From contig NC_088103.1 in the NCBI RefSeq assembly GCF_036370855.1, positions 10,169,404-10,233,403 on the forward strand: DNA of 64,000 nucleotides, in the 5' to 3' direction. Of this stretch, positions 1 to 14,948 are shown piece by piece. The notes below the pieces were generated by a model. That model did not search any database, was not told where the DNA came from, and worked only from the letters and a program-made list of their open reading frames with translations. How positions within the stretch are numbered: position 1 is the stretch's first letter; the number at the start of each line of letters is the position of its first letter. The translations under genes were made by a program, and so were the position numbers. This DNA comes from Dromaius novaehollandiae (taxonomy: Eukaryota; Chordata; Aves; Casuariiformes; Dromaiidae).

Positions 1-46
1 GCAGAAAAGTGAACTGACAGCAAATATTATATTCTGCTGATCTTAC

Positions 47-3000
47 CATGTGCATCATCATTTGGATAGCCAAGTCAGAATATTCAGAGATGTAACTCTT
101 GCACTGCAGGAAGGGGGAAAGAAAATATTGCTGTAAATAAAGTCACTTCAGCTGTACAGTTAAAATTTTCCTTATACTTTCCAAAGTATTCATTTGCCTG
201 CCCTGCTAAATAACTATGCTGTTGCCTTCTAGGACTTGTCCCAAACATAACATGGCATTTCACGTTACTCAAGCGCTGCACATTAAGCTGTTCATCTCAT
301 GAGTCCTTCTCTTCCTCTCAGTGCACTCCCCCTCATGATATTACCACATTATCTTGGCAGGTCATTTTTTAGGGCAGATGCCTTTAAGGGCTAGCAGCAG
401 CTTTAAGTTTTCTTTTCCCCCCCACACCCATTGTTTCTCACCTCCCCCTGCTACTTGTTGACCAGAAAGCGTTGAGCCATCATACTGTGCAACATATCCT
501 ACATGTTTTACATTCTCTTTTGTTTTATTAAACAGAAGTTACATTGAGAGGACTAAGACACAAGCTGTTTTATGTTCCTACATAGGGCCATATCTTTAAC
601 AAAAGACAGCTTACCATATCAGACATTCCAGGTCCTAGACGGTCACACTCATCCTTGGCATGAGCCACTAATGACTTCACAAAAGATGAGTTTGTCCGCA
701 CAGCTTCTTGAAGATCGGTCACTAGCTGAATGCAGTCTTTGCATACGTCCCCAGTCCCCTGGGGGAAGAAAGAAAGGAGACAAAATGGCAAATCTTTGCC
801 TAGTGGTAGCCGGTGCTTCCAAATGAGCTAAGTTATATAAGAGCTTTTAAGAACACTTTCATAAATACTTATAGAAGGCTTAAAAACTTGAGCTAATATG
901 AAGAGAAACAAGCTACTGGTATGTGTTGGTATGCACACCAGCCACTAGATGGGGATGAAACACCTACTCAGCTCTGAAACCCAAGATAACTGTTAAGATA
1001 CCAAATCTCCAAAATCCCTTGGTTTTATTACGGGGGGAAGCTTCTACATTGTGGATAGATCCACCAGCTCCACACAGAGAATACTGCACAACAGTATTCT
1101 CTACTCACTCAACTGCTTCACTTCCAGACTCAAGCTTATTATCAAGACTCAGCCTATACTTGCAGGTTCATTGTCTCATCTATTCCCCCCGCCAGCTTTT
1201 CAGTTCTTTTCCCATCCAGTTTGTCACCTCCGGATTCAGAGACAAGTGCTTCCTCTGAAGGACACAGACAAGGCATTAATTAGGATGCAGGAGAATCCTC
1301 TGAGTACTGATGCCAAAGCTGCTTTTGAAAGAAATTGTTTCCAGTAAGACCAGCTGACTGCCACAGTTGTGGATGGGAAGAGCCCAGCACAAGACTTAAT
1401 TCAAGGTTATGCCTACAGTCTATGGCGGCTGCAGCTATCATCTTATTCAGCTTGGAACAGGCAGGCTAGGAAAAAGGTAGCAGTCTATATGCAGCAGCAC
1501 AAAATTCACCACGGGACAGTCACTCAAGTGAAACATGTTGGCTTAATCTGAGTCCAGTAAGACAATCCCTTACCAATAATCATCACTAAGCTCTTACGCA
1601 AAGAAGCACTAAAGCTCTGGAATGGAAAACATTCACTCTTGCACACTAACACGACAGCACCCTCACCTTGGACTCTTGCTTGGTTTTGTCCTGAGGGTAA
1701 AGGAGAAGAGGCACATTAGCCATCAATGGAGATGCCAGTTCAGAGAAGTCCAGCTCAGGTATCTTGTTGGACTGGAGCTGTTTCTGAAGTTTCATTGCTG
1801 CAAGGTGCTTCTGAAGGGATTGGCACAACGAAAGGGCACTGCATACTACTTCAGGTTTATCCTAAGGAAGACAAGAGATGCATAAAGCTCTAGATTGATG
1901 ACATTTTTGTATGACATTTAGAGTAAAGACAGTCATTCAGCTTTAAAAACACAACACAAAGCAAGCTTCACAGCAAGGAAGTAGTCTTCATGTTTAAACT
2001 GGTTTCCTCAGAATCCCCAGTGCTCATCTCCATGAAACATTAAGAGAGCTTTAAAATATTTACTGCAGCAACTTTCAGATATCTAAAGCAGTTTTTTGAT
2101 GATTCCACAGGTCTATCTGAAGCATTAAACAATTATTCTTTCCCTGTAAACCAAGAGAAGAGAATAGACAGAGCCTGTGGATCATCTGCTTGTAAAATAA
2201 AGGCAAGTCTTTGTATAGTGGCTTATAAGACTTGAGAAATTTAATTGCAACACTAGTTATCAATACAGGACGAAAGGCTCATATGCAGCCTTACTGAGGA
2301 GAGAAACTCAGGCATCAACAGGGGCACAGTTTCCAACAATTTGTAAATGTTTGAGTAATCTACTTACTAGCTCTTCTTTGATCATATCCATGATAACTGG
2401 TAGGTAAGAATCCACGATTTCTTTGCACTCAGAGACAAGGCCTTGGTCAGGAAGAAATTCGCATGTTTTTTCCAAGTAGGAGCGGATCTCATCCTGTAAG
2501 AGAAGGTAGGTCATAGACGATATATACCTCGGAAGAGCTCTTTCCATTCTCAAAAGGCATGACAAAGCCCAGAAAAGCCCCCCGACTCAGGTCAAGAGAG
2601 TTGGCAAGCAAAACCAGAATGATGTTTCACATTACAGGTTTATTTTCTCTAGTCCTGGACCTTGTGAGACATTGCCAAAGTCAAAACAAGAAATACTTCT
2701 TGCAAGGCCTGGACAACACAGTCCTACTAGCATATACCATTTAAATGCAAGAAGAAGAGGTGGAATTATGGACTAGTGGGACAGATACAGATTTGTTTAC
2801 ACCAGGTGCTCTGGGTTCACAACAGAACAAGGGGAGAAGTCATGCAACTAAAATAAAGTCCACTTTACGTAATCATCCACTTCTAGAGATTGAAGTATCC
2901 TACCTTTTAAGATCAATGGCCCACTGACCCAAGAGCAATTGAACTAAACATTTAATCACAGATGTGTTACAGACAGAAGGCTCTAGAATTTGTCAGTCTA

Positions 3001-6000
3001 TACTAGACTAGGCTGTTTAAAAGCATTATCCTGTGTCTTTTGGCTTCTTTCAACATTCATTGTTTAGATTAGGTAAACATCACTGAGATTACTCTTCTGC
3101 CTCCTCCACTTGAGACCTTGTGACAAGGAAGCCAGCTACCACCTTTGAACAAAAAAAGGAGTTCTGCTTACCTCTGTGCCATTGTCCTTCAAAACCTTGC
3201 CAGCCACTGTTACAAGCTCTTTACACAAGTCACAGGGGATACTGTTCTAGGGAGAGAAGTGGAGGGTTACTCTCAGACAGAATTAAGCACATCTGAATGT
3301 AGCATCCAAATAAGAATGCAGAGGATAAGGATCACCAAGAAATAAAGTGAAAGACGAAATACTGGCTGAAGCTGCAGGAGGGAGGGGCGAAAGCTATTTC
3401 AAACATGTCCACCTCCAATTTCTTCAGTAAATCAAGACAAAATAAGAAATCGGGCATGTTACCACTTGCTTCTTTCACCTAATTGCACATCTACAAATTT
3501 AACAGCTTGTCACATGCTGTCACATGCAACCTCAAGTTTATTGCCCTGAGTAGCCCTCTCCTGGACCTGCTTTACCTTGCTCTATGAAGCATCCAGATTT
3601 CCAAAGTTCTGGGACAAAATTAGATTCATATGAATTTTCTTAAGTGTTTTGTGTGAAGCAGAACTTGCAGCAGAGTACAGAATTCAAACTTGCAGTCCAG
3701 AAGAGGACTAAACACAACTTTTCCCCCGTAAAAGCACTAGAAATTGTTATTCAAGTTCACATACACTGGAAGCATAAAAACTTTTCAGCCTCATGCATTC
3801 ATTGTGCTCTGCCAATCTAACTTCAGTTCCTTCCCCTACTTTTCTCTAGGCAGAGATGCAGCAAAGTTGATTGCATCTATTAAAACACTTTTTCCCTAGA
3901 AGCTGTGAAACCATACAGCAAACTACAGCTACTTCTAGTAAAGGAGCACTTGCATTTAGTACAAATGTGACCTGCAAAGCCATGTTAAATGCAAAGATTA
4001 TGCCCTTATTTTTCATGATTTAGCATACAGTGTATCTTGTGGAATGTTATCTCATAGGGAAGACTGAAGATACTTACAAAAACTTATCTTTATTGTAGTA
4101 GATCTATCAGTGTGGTGTGGTTCAGTAAGAATAAGAAAAGGTTCCGAGTTAGGAGTCTTTCAGAGGACCGAATCTGAAAACCACTAGCTCTGTTCCACAT
4201 ACTGCTCAGTGATTGTGAAACAGGTCATAGCAGTCAGCAGACAAGTTGTGCAAGCTTTAGTGTCTAAATTAAGGCATAGTAACCAAGGTGTAGTCAGATG
4301 TAGCACTGAACTCTGATCAGAGCCTTGGAAATCTTCATTAGCACATGGAAACCAGCCACCCAAACTACAGATGGAAAGAAGTTTCAGTAGTTGATACTTA
4401 CTACAGTAGGCTTGCTCCAAACAGCCTGCTGACAGTGTTTCACAGCTCCACATTGTGACGCTGTCCGAAGGCTACGACACCACACCTCAGGACCCTTCAC
4501 ACAATCCTCCTGCCACAAAAGGGGGCTTGCCACAGCTGCCAAAGAAAAAAAAAATTCAACTGCACATTTGAATGATTTCCATTGCAAAGTAAACAGGGTA
4601 ATGCAATCTGGTATAATTACTGCCTTTCCATTATGCCACTTAGGTTTAGTAACATTAAACACATTTCAATCCAGCAATTTTACCCTGAAATGTTAGCATG
4701 AGTCCCAAATGCAAAGAACCACCACAGAACTCCAAAAAAACCAAGCAGCTGAACTTTCCTACAGAAGTGCCCAAGCCTCACCACCTCAGCAGTACATTCC
4801 CCCACCATTTACCTTTTGCAAAACAGTATGCCTAACATGAAGAACGCATGCTAGCAGGTATCATGAAACAGAAGCTGCTCCTTGCAGAAGTCCACGCCTC
4901 AGAGAGCTGATTCCAGAAGATACAACACCCCTGCTCCTGCCCTACTGTCCTTGCAGTCACTAACTGAACCAGCAGTCACACCTTGCTTGGCAGTCATCTG
5001 CACACCCGTTCCTAGCTGATCCACCCTCTTCCTCACGCACCAACTGAGCGCAAGGAAATGAATTTGATTACAAGCCCCAACACACTGCATGAAGGACATA
5101 ACAGCCACGTACAGATTGAAACAGTTTGTGAACAATTTCAAGAAAGTCAAAGCAAAAGAGGGGCAGAAAGCAAAGTGAGATATTTTACCAAATAATTTTT
5201 AAAGCAGTTGAACATATTTAGACTGTTTCTTCTTTTTTAGTTCTTCAGCTGTGTACAGAAAGCTTGAGACAAATGGAGAGCAAGCTCTTGTTTTTGACAG
5301 CACAGTCTCCTGTTGTTGGATCCTTAATATCAAATTACTTGGCATTATTTGAACATGCTATTCATTCATGCAAGACCTCTTCAGGACAGGTTATTCAAGT
5401 ACACCAGAGGGATCACTTTCTTTTGAGAGCCACTTACGAACACAGATGCCTATATCTAGAACATTTTATTGGCTCATATCCTCTTTTCCTTCAAAAGGCT
5501 CTGAGAAGACAAGGCTGGCATTACCTTAAACACTGATCTTAAAGTGCTGTCAAAATTCACAAAACTTGTGTGTTCTTGCCATGCCTTAGTCTCCCTTTAT
5601 AAACTCTCCAGCTTTCAGTCTCTCTTCCGGCACCTCTGCTCCAACATAAGAATAGGAGGGTTTACTGGAAGTGCCTACAAGAGTTGCAATTACAAAAATT
5701 AAGTCAGCCTTATCCTCCAGAGAGGCAGGCTCCAGGAAAACTTAACATGCAAGACACCTACATTACCTCCCACATCAAATTGCCTTGCATCCAATGACGT
5801 TTAGAAGTAAAACACAGACTACTACTCATGGACAGTCTCCCTAAGAAAGGGTGAAAGATCTGCACTAGTAGTAATAGGACAAGCCCAAGCCATGGGGTTT
5901 TTGTGCTGGTTCGCAAAGGCCCCTGGAAGAGAAACCCAGCTTGCTTCAGTTTTCTAGAGTCATTTTGTCAGTGAGTAGGCCAAGCTTGTTCAGCAGGCTA

Positions 6001-9000
6001 TCTCCTAGGTTTGCACTAACCTATGAATAAACACAACTTCAGTAACCAGAGACACACCTCACAAACCCTACAGCAGACGGGCTCCAATGAAGTCTGCTTT
6101 GGTCTAAGCTCATGAGGCACTGCTGTCAAAGTTAAGAGTTTTGCCTGTTCAAATTTTGCCAGTTATATAGCTGCCATTTAGGAACCTTTATTTTGATAGC
6201 AGTGCTGTTCACACATCTCAGTGTTGTAAAAGTATATTATCTAAATTTAGAAACAGGAATTAAGCTTTTTGATTCCTATGAAGTTTCTAGTGAGGTTAGG
6301 ACAGAGGAATAATCACTTTTCTATTTCCCATCTCTTGGTTTTAAGTGATTAGAGGATCAATTAATGGCTAAATTACCGGTGTATCTCTTAGGTCGAAAGG
6401 AACTATACATCAGTTAGAGCAAGATAAACACAGCACAACAGATGTAGATTCTGTAGTTTTCAGTGATTTAAGGCCTGTTACTGCATCTCATGAAGAAATG
6501 ACCCATTCATTTTAAGAAAGCGTGCTTTGCAAACTTCATCTTCCACACAAAAGCAAGCTTGCCACCTGCCCTCTCCCAGAGGGAAACTAGATTGAGTATT
6601 ATTCTTTAGCAAGACATCACACCAGGACTGCTTGTAAGACCATACGAGTCAAACTTCAAAATCTGTAAGAGTGCACAGTCACAAAATATTTATAGATAGC
6701 CTACTCTAACTTAAGAGTATTGTCCTGAAAGTAGCAAGAATTAAAAAATGAAGTTTCAAAGTCAGACTTAAATCTACCAGTCAGCTCTGGCAAGACGACA
6801 ATAAGCAAGTATACACTCTGGGTTGAAAAAAAAGTTTTCTCCTATTCAGACTCTGGTATTGGAACACTGGTAAGAAGTTCCTTAAGGTTGAGTCAAGGTT
6901 TTGCTTGACTTAAATAGTTGGAAACCCATAAATCCCCTGTTTAAAAAGCACAGGTAGTAACCCATGGTTTTAGTTCTGGAAATCAAAAGAAAATTACCCA
7001 TCTTGTCCAGTTTGAAACTTACTATAAAACAAGACTCCTGAAAAGCTAGCTCAGTAGGTTAACTGCTCGATATAACAGGCCATTAAAAAGAAATCACACC
7101 AAGGAGTTCAGCGCAACTTACACTGGTTTGCTCTAACTCTCCAATAGCTTTCTGTTCTTGCTTGGCTTCTGTTAATATAAAATCTGTCACTGTCTAAACT
7201 GAAAGTTGCATTCCAGCTTCTGCAGTGTCTAACAGCTAGTCCTGTTCCTCCTTCCACATTGCTTCTGATCTGGTTGTTACAGGTACAGGACAGAAGAAAT
7301 ACTATGCTTTAAATGTATGTTTATCAGCTGTCTTTGCTGCACATCTTAAAATTAAATTCCATGCTGCTTGGCTTCTGTATCAAACACAAGTGCCGCAACA
7401 GACCAGTCAATAATGCTGTGTCCTGGCAAATCAGAGCAAGCGATACAGAATGAACAGCAGGGTTTAAGGTTACGACACTACAGCAGAAGATAACTGAAGA
7501 GCGATGCGGCAGTCTGATACCCTCTGAGGTGTAGAGTGCAGGCTGCAGATGATTCTGTTCCAGACACCAAAAAAAAAAGCAGGCTTAATATTAGGATTCA
7601 TTTCTGTTAGTACATTAACTACTTTATGCCTCCAATTCCCTTGTTTTCCCAGCATCAAAAGTCTCACCAGTTTGGAAGAAAAGAGCAAGTTCGCAGGTAC
7701 TAGAATTGACAAACAGAGCCACATTCTGCTCAGATTCTGCTCAAGCACTGCTGCAGGCCACACAGCCAGCTTCGCACTGGAGAATAATGCCACTAACACT
7801 ATCTATGACCCTCAACAGCAAGTGCAGCCACAAGAAACTTAAAACATGAAACCATGAAGTACGAGAAGCCTCAAGCACATCACTTGTTTGTAAGCCAGAG
7901 AAGACGGAAAACCAGCTTTTGGATGCACGAAAACTCCCCAAACACCTCCCTACAGGTATTATTTCAAGTCCTCACTCCTGAATACGACAGCAGAGCAAAG
8001 GAAGTGCCAGTATACCTACATGGCTTTTCTGTCAAAGGAGCCAACAGACTCAGGAAACCTGACCTATGCAAGGAAGAGTACTTCATCAATAACCTATTTT
8101 CTGTGGATGAACAGAAGTATTCTTTCAGTTTTAAAGGACATTGGGGAAGTTTCTTCCATCTGAGAAAATAACTTACATTTGATACTTCCATCTGTACAAC
8201 ACAGATCTTTCTGGTCAAATGTTAACTAGTTAAATTCATTCTTTAGGGGCACACATCACTGACACATTTGAGAACACAGCTATAGAACAAAGATTGCATG
8301 TACTAAGCATGGCTTTTTCCCCTCCCATCCTCCACAGTGACTTTTAGTTAAGTTTGCATTGTCCTATAACACACTGAAAATGTTATATAACAATAACTCA
8401 ACTTCTAAAATAAGATGATGCATCTTCACTACAACATTATCCACTTTCCCTTTCTGAATGTCCAGGGACAGAAACAAAGGCAAAAACTTTCCATTAACTC
8501 AGATTTTGCAGATTCAGAAAATAGCCTTCAATCCTTTACTGCTCACACTACTGTTTCCTCAGCTTGTTCTTCCATTTCATTTTGGAGACAGTATTGCCCT
8601 TCACATTTTAACTCATGTTACAACAGAAGGAAAGTTGTCAGCAGAAGTTGTCCACTGGTTCACAGAAGAATAAACAGTTCGTATAGTTTGGAATCTTAAC
8701 GCTTATCTTGCCTGTTCCCTCAAAATCATCTCTCCTGCAAGAAAGGTGAAGTCTCAGCATGGTATTTCACATCCCCTGCACAGCAACAAAGCAAGAGAAA
8801 ACAAAGCACTGTGAGTTACCTCACACAACTCTTAATGCTTGCTGGATAAACCCAATGGGATTACTGTCTTAGTTATCTCTGGCATCCCTTTATTTCATAT
8901 ATTGTTCTTTACCTACTTGAGGTCATCCACTTTTAAACAGATTTCTCCTTTCCCTGTAGATTAGCTCTCCAGTCACGTGTCACGTCCGCCCAAACCTGTC

Positions 9001-12000
9001 CCCCTCCCTGAAGTTCTTAAAAGCTGCTATTTCTAGCCCTGTTAACCCTGTTAGAACACCACCAATATAGTCCTGTACAAATTAACTTGTAGCTGGCAGG
9101 AAAAGGAAACTGAGCTATTTGTTTCAGTGAGTTGAAGGCAAATCTGGGAGATGACTTGGGATGCTATCAACTCTTAAGTCTTCATGACAGAACTGATTTG
9201 TTCCTAGTATTATATTAGTATTTACCAGGAGAAAGACTCTTTTCCCAGGTTTGTCTCCACTTGGTAATGTCAAACATTATCTCCAAAAAACACCCATAGG
9301 CCACATGACTATCAGTCTACTCCATTCTGGGCTCAGTCAGTTACTGACTTTTACCACTTCTTTCAGGAGCTGCAAATGCAAAGTGTGTTCACATTTAAAA
9401 AGCTGAGTGGGATCTACTTCTCTTCACCAGATCTTAGAGTGTCAAGAAGTCAAGGAGTGACCTCGACCTTAAGTTATCTGAAGAGCTTGGTACTCCACAG
9501 CCTCTCTGGAGAGAGAGCGAGTTTAAGAGACATTTTACAAGCTGTAACCATATTACATGCTAACAACACCTAAATTCTGTTGCACTTTTGAATTAATGAG
9601 ACAGTAAGATGACCACAGTATCTGTGAGAATGCAGGCAGTTTGGGGGAGAGGAGGAAGGAAGAACAGATGAAATCCGGCTAGATGTTATTGTTATTCTAG
9701 ATGTCAGTTAAAAATCCAGGTCCTCCTGTCCAACATCCACTGATAAAATAATCAAGCTCAAAATACTTGTAACTAGTACAATTCACAAGTGATTACTTTT
9801 GAGTTAAGCCCATAATCAGGCTTCTGCTCAAAGTGGAGAGTGCACTCCCATTCTGGTACATTACCTCTGCTGTAAAACACTGCTCATACCTCAGATGCTT
9901 CCTTGCTTTCCTCACCAGAAGATGAACGTGGTATGAGGAGCAGTTCTGTGTACACATAAGCAATGGCAACGGAATTAATGATAGTAGAGCAGTAAGATCA
10001 GCTCTTTACTACTGAAGTACTATCTTTACTTGTTTCTGGGGAATTCTTATTCCTTAACACTTGCACAAGAGATGTCAGCATTGCAAGAATGCCATTTTCC
10101 AAAGTTTAAAAGGAAATTCTTTGCTGACTGCTGTAGGCCTACTGGAGCTACCAAAAATAAGCATCACTGTTCCAATGGCTTTGAATACCACTTTAGTTAA
10201 CAGGGATCACTATTTTATTAAGTCACAGAACAAAACTACTACTATTAAAGAGCTATGACAGGTTCAGTTAAGAATTAACAACTGAAACAATATAAAGTCA
10301 AATTGTGCCTGTATATTAACCAGCCATTCCTTAATTTACTGGCTAGTGGCATAAGTTGTCACAGCTCCTATAAAGAAAGAGAACCACAGTTCCCCATTGA
10401 CCAGAGGTTACTATGAGGTTGCCAGGTGAGCAGGGACTTCTGTTTGAGATTATTCCACAACAGTCTGGAAGAGATATTTGGGCGTTCTGCAAGGGCATCT
10501 AGTAGTCATCAGGAGAGAGAAGTCCCACAGAGTATGTTAGGGTTATTCCCAAGAGTTGAGAAGATTTTTGCCTGCAGAAATATGCCTACAAGTTTTGAAC
10601 ATGCTTCCTTTCCACCCCCATTCCTTCAGAGTTTTTTTCCTTCTCCTCAGGGAAAAGGAGGCATTTCATGCCAGTGTAGAAATTCTGTATTCAACATTCC
10701 CTTTATACCAGGTATATTCACACCACGAAGAACTGAAAAGCCTGCTCATTATATTCAGAGAGCCATATCTACAAGACAAAGTTCCTGATCATTGATCACA
10801 TTACTGCAGTGCAAGCATAAGAGCATGTTAAGTCCAAAGACATCCAAAGACTCCAGAAAACAGCACAGCAGTTGAAGACACTCCAGGAAGCAACAAAATA
10901 AGCTGTAGGAGCAACGCTACTTTTCACACCACCAGAGCAGCATTTCAGTGCAGAATGAAAGACACCAGACATGGAACATATCTTGACAGGAAGTTCTTTT
11001 AGGAAAAAAGTACATTAAAACACTGCAGCTGAGCAGAGACAGAGTATACCAGAAGGATGAGAAGGACCATTTCAAAGACTAACTTCCATGAGGAAAGCAG
11101 TTACCTATGGGAGACCCTGGAAATGACAAACTGCGGTGCAAGAGGTGAAAGAATAACCTACCCAGGAATACAGTGATGAAGCAGTTGAGAGCAGAAGAGA
11201 AAGATGTGCAAATGCCTCATCTGTGAATACTAACAGCTTGCATCCCAGTGTGAGCACGGTCAAAGGATTTTAAACTCCTACATTTAGAAAGAATAAACCT
11301 TGAAATCTTCTTGCAAGATTTACTCAGCATCTCTAACAAAAATTTTTCTACAGACTTTTTGTTAAACTCCTCTACAGACTGAAAGTCAGAGCAAGAAGCA
11401 CAAACTTGAGTCTCCCCTTCACTCCAAGAGGAGAAATATTAATATCTGAAATTAAATGTTGCTCTGCACCCCAGTACACACAGACAAGCATTATCTTAAA
11501 ATGCACATCATGCACACACACTTTAAGGACTACAGAAGTACCCCTTTAACTTACAGTAGGGGGTCTTAAAATCTTGATGGCAAGAAATCAATTACCACAA
11601 ACTGCTACACAGCAGTTTCTCTTACAAGGAGAAAAATATAAGAAAAGAATTCTTGCTTTTGTCATGTGGTCCTAAGGCACTGTCCCAAAACCTCCTTTGA
11701 AGAATCAGACCAACCACAAGACATTGAAACAAAAAACTACTGATAGGCAGCAGTAGCAGGTTCTATTTCCCCACCGATACAAAGAAAAAAACTTCAAGTC
11801 TGTTAGATTAAATCCCCCTGCTTCAGACAGCAGAGTCCAATCTCCTGAGAATCCCCGCTAACATCAGTCACCTGATGGATGCTGTTTACTTTTGTTGACA
11901 AGCTTCTATTCACTCTTTTGTTCTGCTACCTACAGCTTCTCCTTTCTTAAGGATTCCCAAGGCTATTCATAACTTGTTTTGGTATTGTGAATAGCACAAA

Positions 12001-14948
12001 GAGATTGCAAGAAGGCTACATGGATTTAATTAGTTCTGCAGAAGGAATTACACATTTCACTTAGTAGCCATGAATATGTGGAACAGTTTGTTCCTTTCCT
12101 TCAGATGCAAAGGAAAGGAATTCTATTTATATCTCTTTTGCAAACAATAAAGAGATTGTCCAAGAACAGGTTAACACACAAGCCACACCATTTTAATAGC
12201 ATACTTATCAAAGCTCCATTTCCTTGCGGTGGTTGTAAGACAGCTCATACCCACAGCATCTTATGTTATTCCTCTAAGGAAACAAGGATACAATTTTTTT
12301 TAAGACATCAAAGTCTCTTCACCTGCCTGACTTCATCTACAGTAAATCGCTGCACAGGCATAGCTTTTGCTAGAAACCACATTCCTAACCAGAACAAGCC
12401 TGTAAATTTCTGAGCTTAGCCAAAGCTCAGTTATCTGCCTTTTACACTTTCCTCTTCCAGAAACTTAAAATCAGACAGACTAACTCAGCCTTCAATTTCT
12501 GCCTTTTTTGCTGGATGTTCTTACCTATGTTTACTAGAAGAGTTAGATATTAGACAAATTCTGGGAAGAAGGAAGATTAAGTCTATTTTAGGAGGAACAA
12601 AAAAATGCCGTCGAGCTTTCTAATTCTCCACTCAAGTTATTTTACCAGGAAAAAAAATCAGAAAAATATTTCCAGCTCAGAATAACTGACTTCTGTTACA
12701 ACTATGCACCCAGCCTTTCTTTTTTCCTGGTGTCAAATACCAGCAATAATCACAGAGCACATCAGTAGTCCTGAGGTCCAACAATAGCTCTATGCCCTGC
12801 TTTAATTCCACAGTGTCTCCTTTAAAGGCAAGATGCACAGGAGCACTCTAAGTAGGTCAACCCTAGCCAGCCAAGTAACTCTATTAAGCTACAACAAGAG
12901 TTGCTAGATTTTGATGCAGCTAATTTGTTAACGTGGTAGAAGAAATCAGTGTTTCAGCTGACACAGCAAAGCCTAAAGGAAAAACTGCATGATCCTATCA
13001 TAGGTAAGTCAAATAGCAGTCATAACAGAACTTGGGAAAAGACAGATGTTTGTGTTAAAGCAGTGACTTCCTAAAGAGGGACAGGCCTAACAAGTCCTCC
13101 GCTATGCTCGGCTGCTACACATGCATTTAACTAGTAGACCAAGTTAACTCTCATTGCTAAACTGGTTTCTCATTATGCACCAACATGAAACTTGGAACAC
13201 TTCAAGACAAATCCTTGTTACTTGAAAGCACAACAGTACACCTACTTTAGTGGCTCAGGAAAAACAATCCCAATAAAAGTAACCGACAGTACTTAATTTA
13301 GTGTGGACAAGGAACAAAAAATCAAACTATTAAAGCAAATAAACAGAGTGAAAGATGACATTTGTTTTCCTACTTCCAGACTGAGACTCTTCCTTGAATT
13401 ATCAATATATAAGCATATTAAAACAGTACTTCCTTAAAAACTACAGTATTGACCAACTGCACACCACCTTAGGCATTATTACCTACTGTTGTCTGCCAAG
13501 TGGTTATCCCTATGCCTTTTAAACAGCCAGTCTGGTTCTTCTCTGGTTGACTTCCATGAAATGTGGGGGTGCTAAATTCTTCAGCAAACAAGCTGTGCCC
13601 TTACAAGTCTCTTAGAAAATTCTCAGAAAGCCAGGTATCACCTGGCCTATCACCTGCTATTAGACCTTTAACTTGGGTGTTTCTGGTGATTAGCTCTACA
13701 CCATGAGCTTTAAGGAAGACACCCTTCTAGTCAGTCCACGAATCCTTTCTGTAGCCCCATCTAGTTACTGCAGAGTAGGAAATAATACAAGCATTGTCTT
13801 TTCTAACTTCTAGCCATAAAACTGAAGACAGGAGTACCAACTCCCCTCCCCTGCCCCTATCATTTTCACCTCAGCAACAACCAGCAAGGCAGCAAACAGC
13901 CACAGAGTAGCTATCCATTTGGTGCAGGAGACTCACAAAATGAGACTGCTAAAAGCATACAACAGAGAAGGCTATTGCTTGCCATCAGAAAGGAGCTTAA
14001 CACCTTTCCATCCTTGGAGCAACAAAGATCAGGTAGAGGCTCTACTGCAGCTGCTGGAAGAAGAAAATATGGTTTCTACCAATTGTTCCTACTTGGATCT
14101 TAAAGAGGTCACATTCGTTTACTAATCAGAGATACGTATTAGAAGAAAAATCTAGCGTTCCTGCTGACATACTGCCATCCTTAATAAGTCATTTTTCTAC
14201 AAGTACTGGAAAAGGCAGGTTTCTCTTACAAACCTTCTTCCTACTCTACGTATTTGATTGTCATTCTTGGGCGACTTTTCCTGAAGGCAGCTCTCCGGGC
14301 CCTATAGAAGCACTCAACCATCCTGCAGAAGCCCCGGGAGTCTCGTCCGTCCTTTCCACCTACCCCAGGAGCTCCTGTTTCGCAGAACCGTTAGGCATGA
14401 AACCCAGCCGCACCGCAGCCATGCCCGGCGCGGCCGCGGGGCTGGAAGGGCGCTCCCGCGGGAGGCGGCTCGCCAGCCCCCCCCTCCTCCTCCTCCTCCT
14501 CCTCTCCTCCCCCCAGCGCGGCCTCCTTCCCGAGGGCTTTTGGCAGCCGGGCCGCAGTGACACAGCACGGCACGCACCGGCGCTCGGGAACCCGCCGGCC
14601 GACACCGGGCCGCGCGCTGTAAGACAAGCGAGGCCATTTCGGGCGACGACGGCGCCGTCACCGCCCGCGCAGGGCCGCGGGGAGGCGCAGCCCGCCGGGC
14701 CCGGCCGCAGACCCCGCGGGCCGCCGCGCACCGCTCCCGGGCCGACGCCGACCCCGGCCCCACCGAGCCGCCGTTGCCAGGCAACGCCACCAGACCCCCC
14801 CCCGGGGGGGGGGGCGCGGGGCGAGGCTACGGGTGCCGAGAAGGGGAGAAGCAGCGGTTCAGCCGCCCCGGCAGACGGGGAAGGTGGGGGGGGGGGGTCG
14901 CTTACCGGCCGCCAGGAGCCCGAGGAGACAAAGCAGCCGTAGCGCCAT
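47..14948 (-). CDS. PSAP: Prosaposin, 5' half (saposin A and most of saposin B); 3' half off the left edge
   Basis: Prosaposin is a secreted or lysosomal precursor cleaved to saposins A-D, which present sphingolipids to lysosomal hydrolases. I read seven coding exons: 14906-14948, 4402-4535, 3172-3246, 2368-2493, 1667-1861, 615-758 and 47-103. All have GT-AG borders and compatible phases, and together encode 258 residues. Residues 1-17 are a signal peptide rich in Leu and Ala. Residues 22-57 form the N-terminal SapA-type domain. Saposin A spans about 60-140, with its six cysteines at 64, 67, 95, 107, 133 and 139 and an N-glycosylation sequon at Asn81. Saposin B starts near 194, with cysteines 197, 200, 229 and 240 and the conserved sequon at Asn214. 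The start is the first in-frame ATG after the promoter, has A at -3 and G at +4, and opens the signal peptide. Saposins C and D and the stop codon are outside the window. Nothing looks broken. The identification rests on close family resemblance throughout. Confidence 0.97.
4536..14905 (-). other. PSAP: PSAP intron 1 (10.4 kb)
   Basis: The intron starts at a GTAAGC donor and ends at a TTTGGCAG acceptor. It splits the codon for residue 15, so the signal peptide is divided between exons 1 and 2. Most of it is AT-rich, with only short spurious ORFs. I see no further exon, RNA gene or recognisable transposon in 4.6-14.3 kb. The exon-1-proximal 500 bases are part of the CpG island and hold a (CTC)n run at 14483-14504, a poly-C/poly-G palindrome at about 14795-14816 and an RFX-type X-box at 14773-14785. 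Confidence 0.85.

Noticed and set aside
7047-7058. TAGCTCAGTAGG, a tRNA box-A-like word
   Set aside because: No matching box B or cloverleaf within 80 bases.
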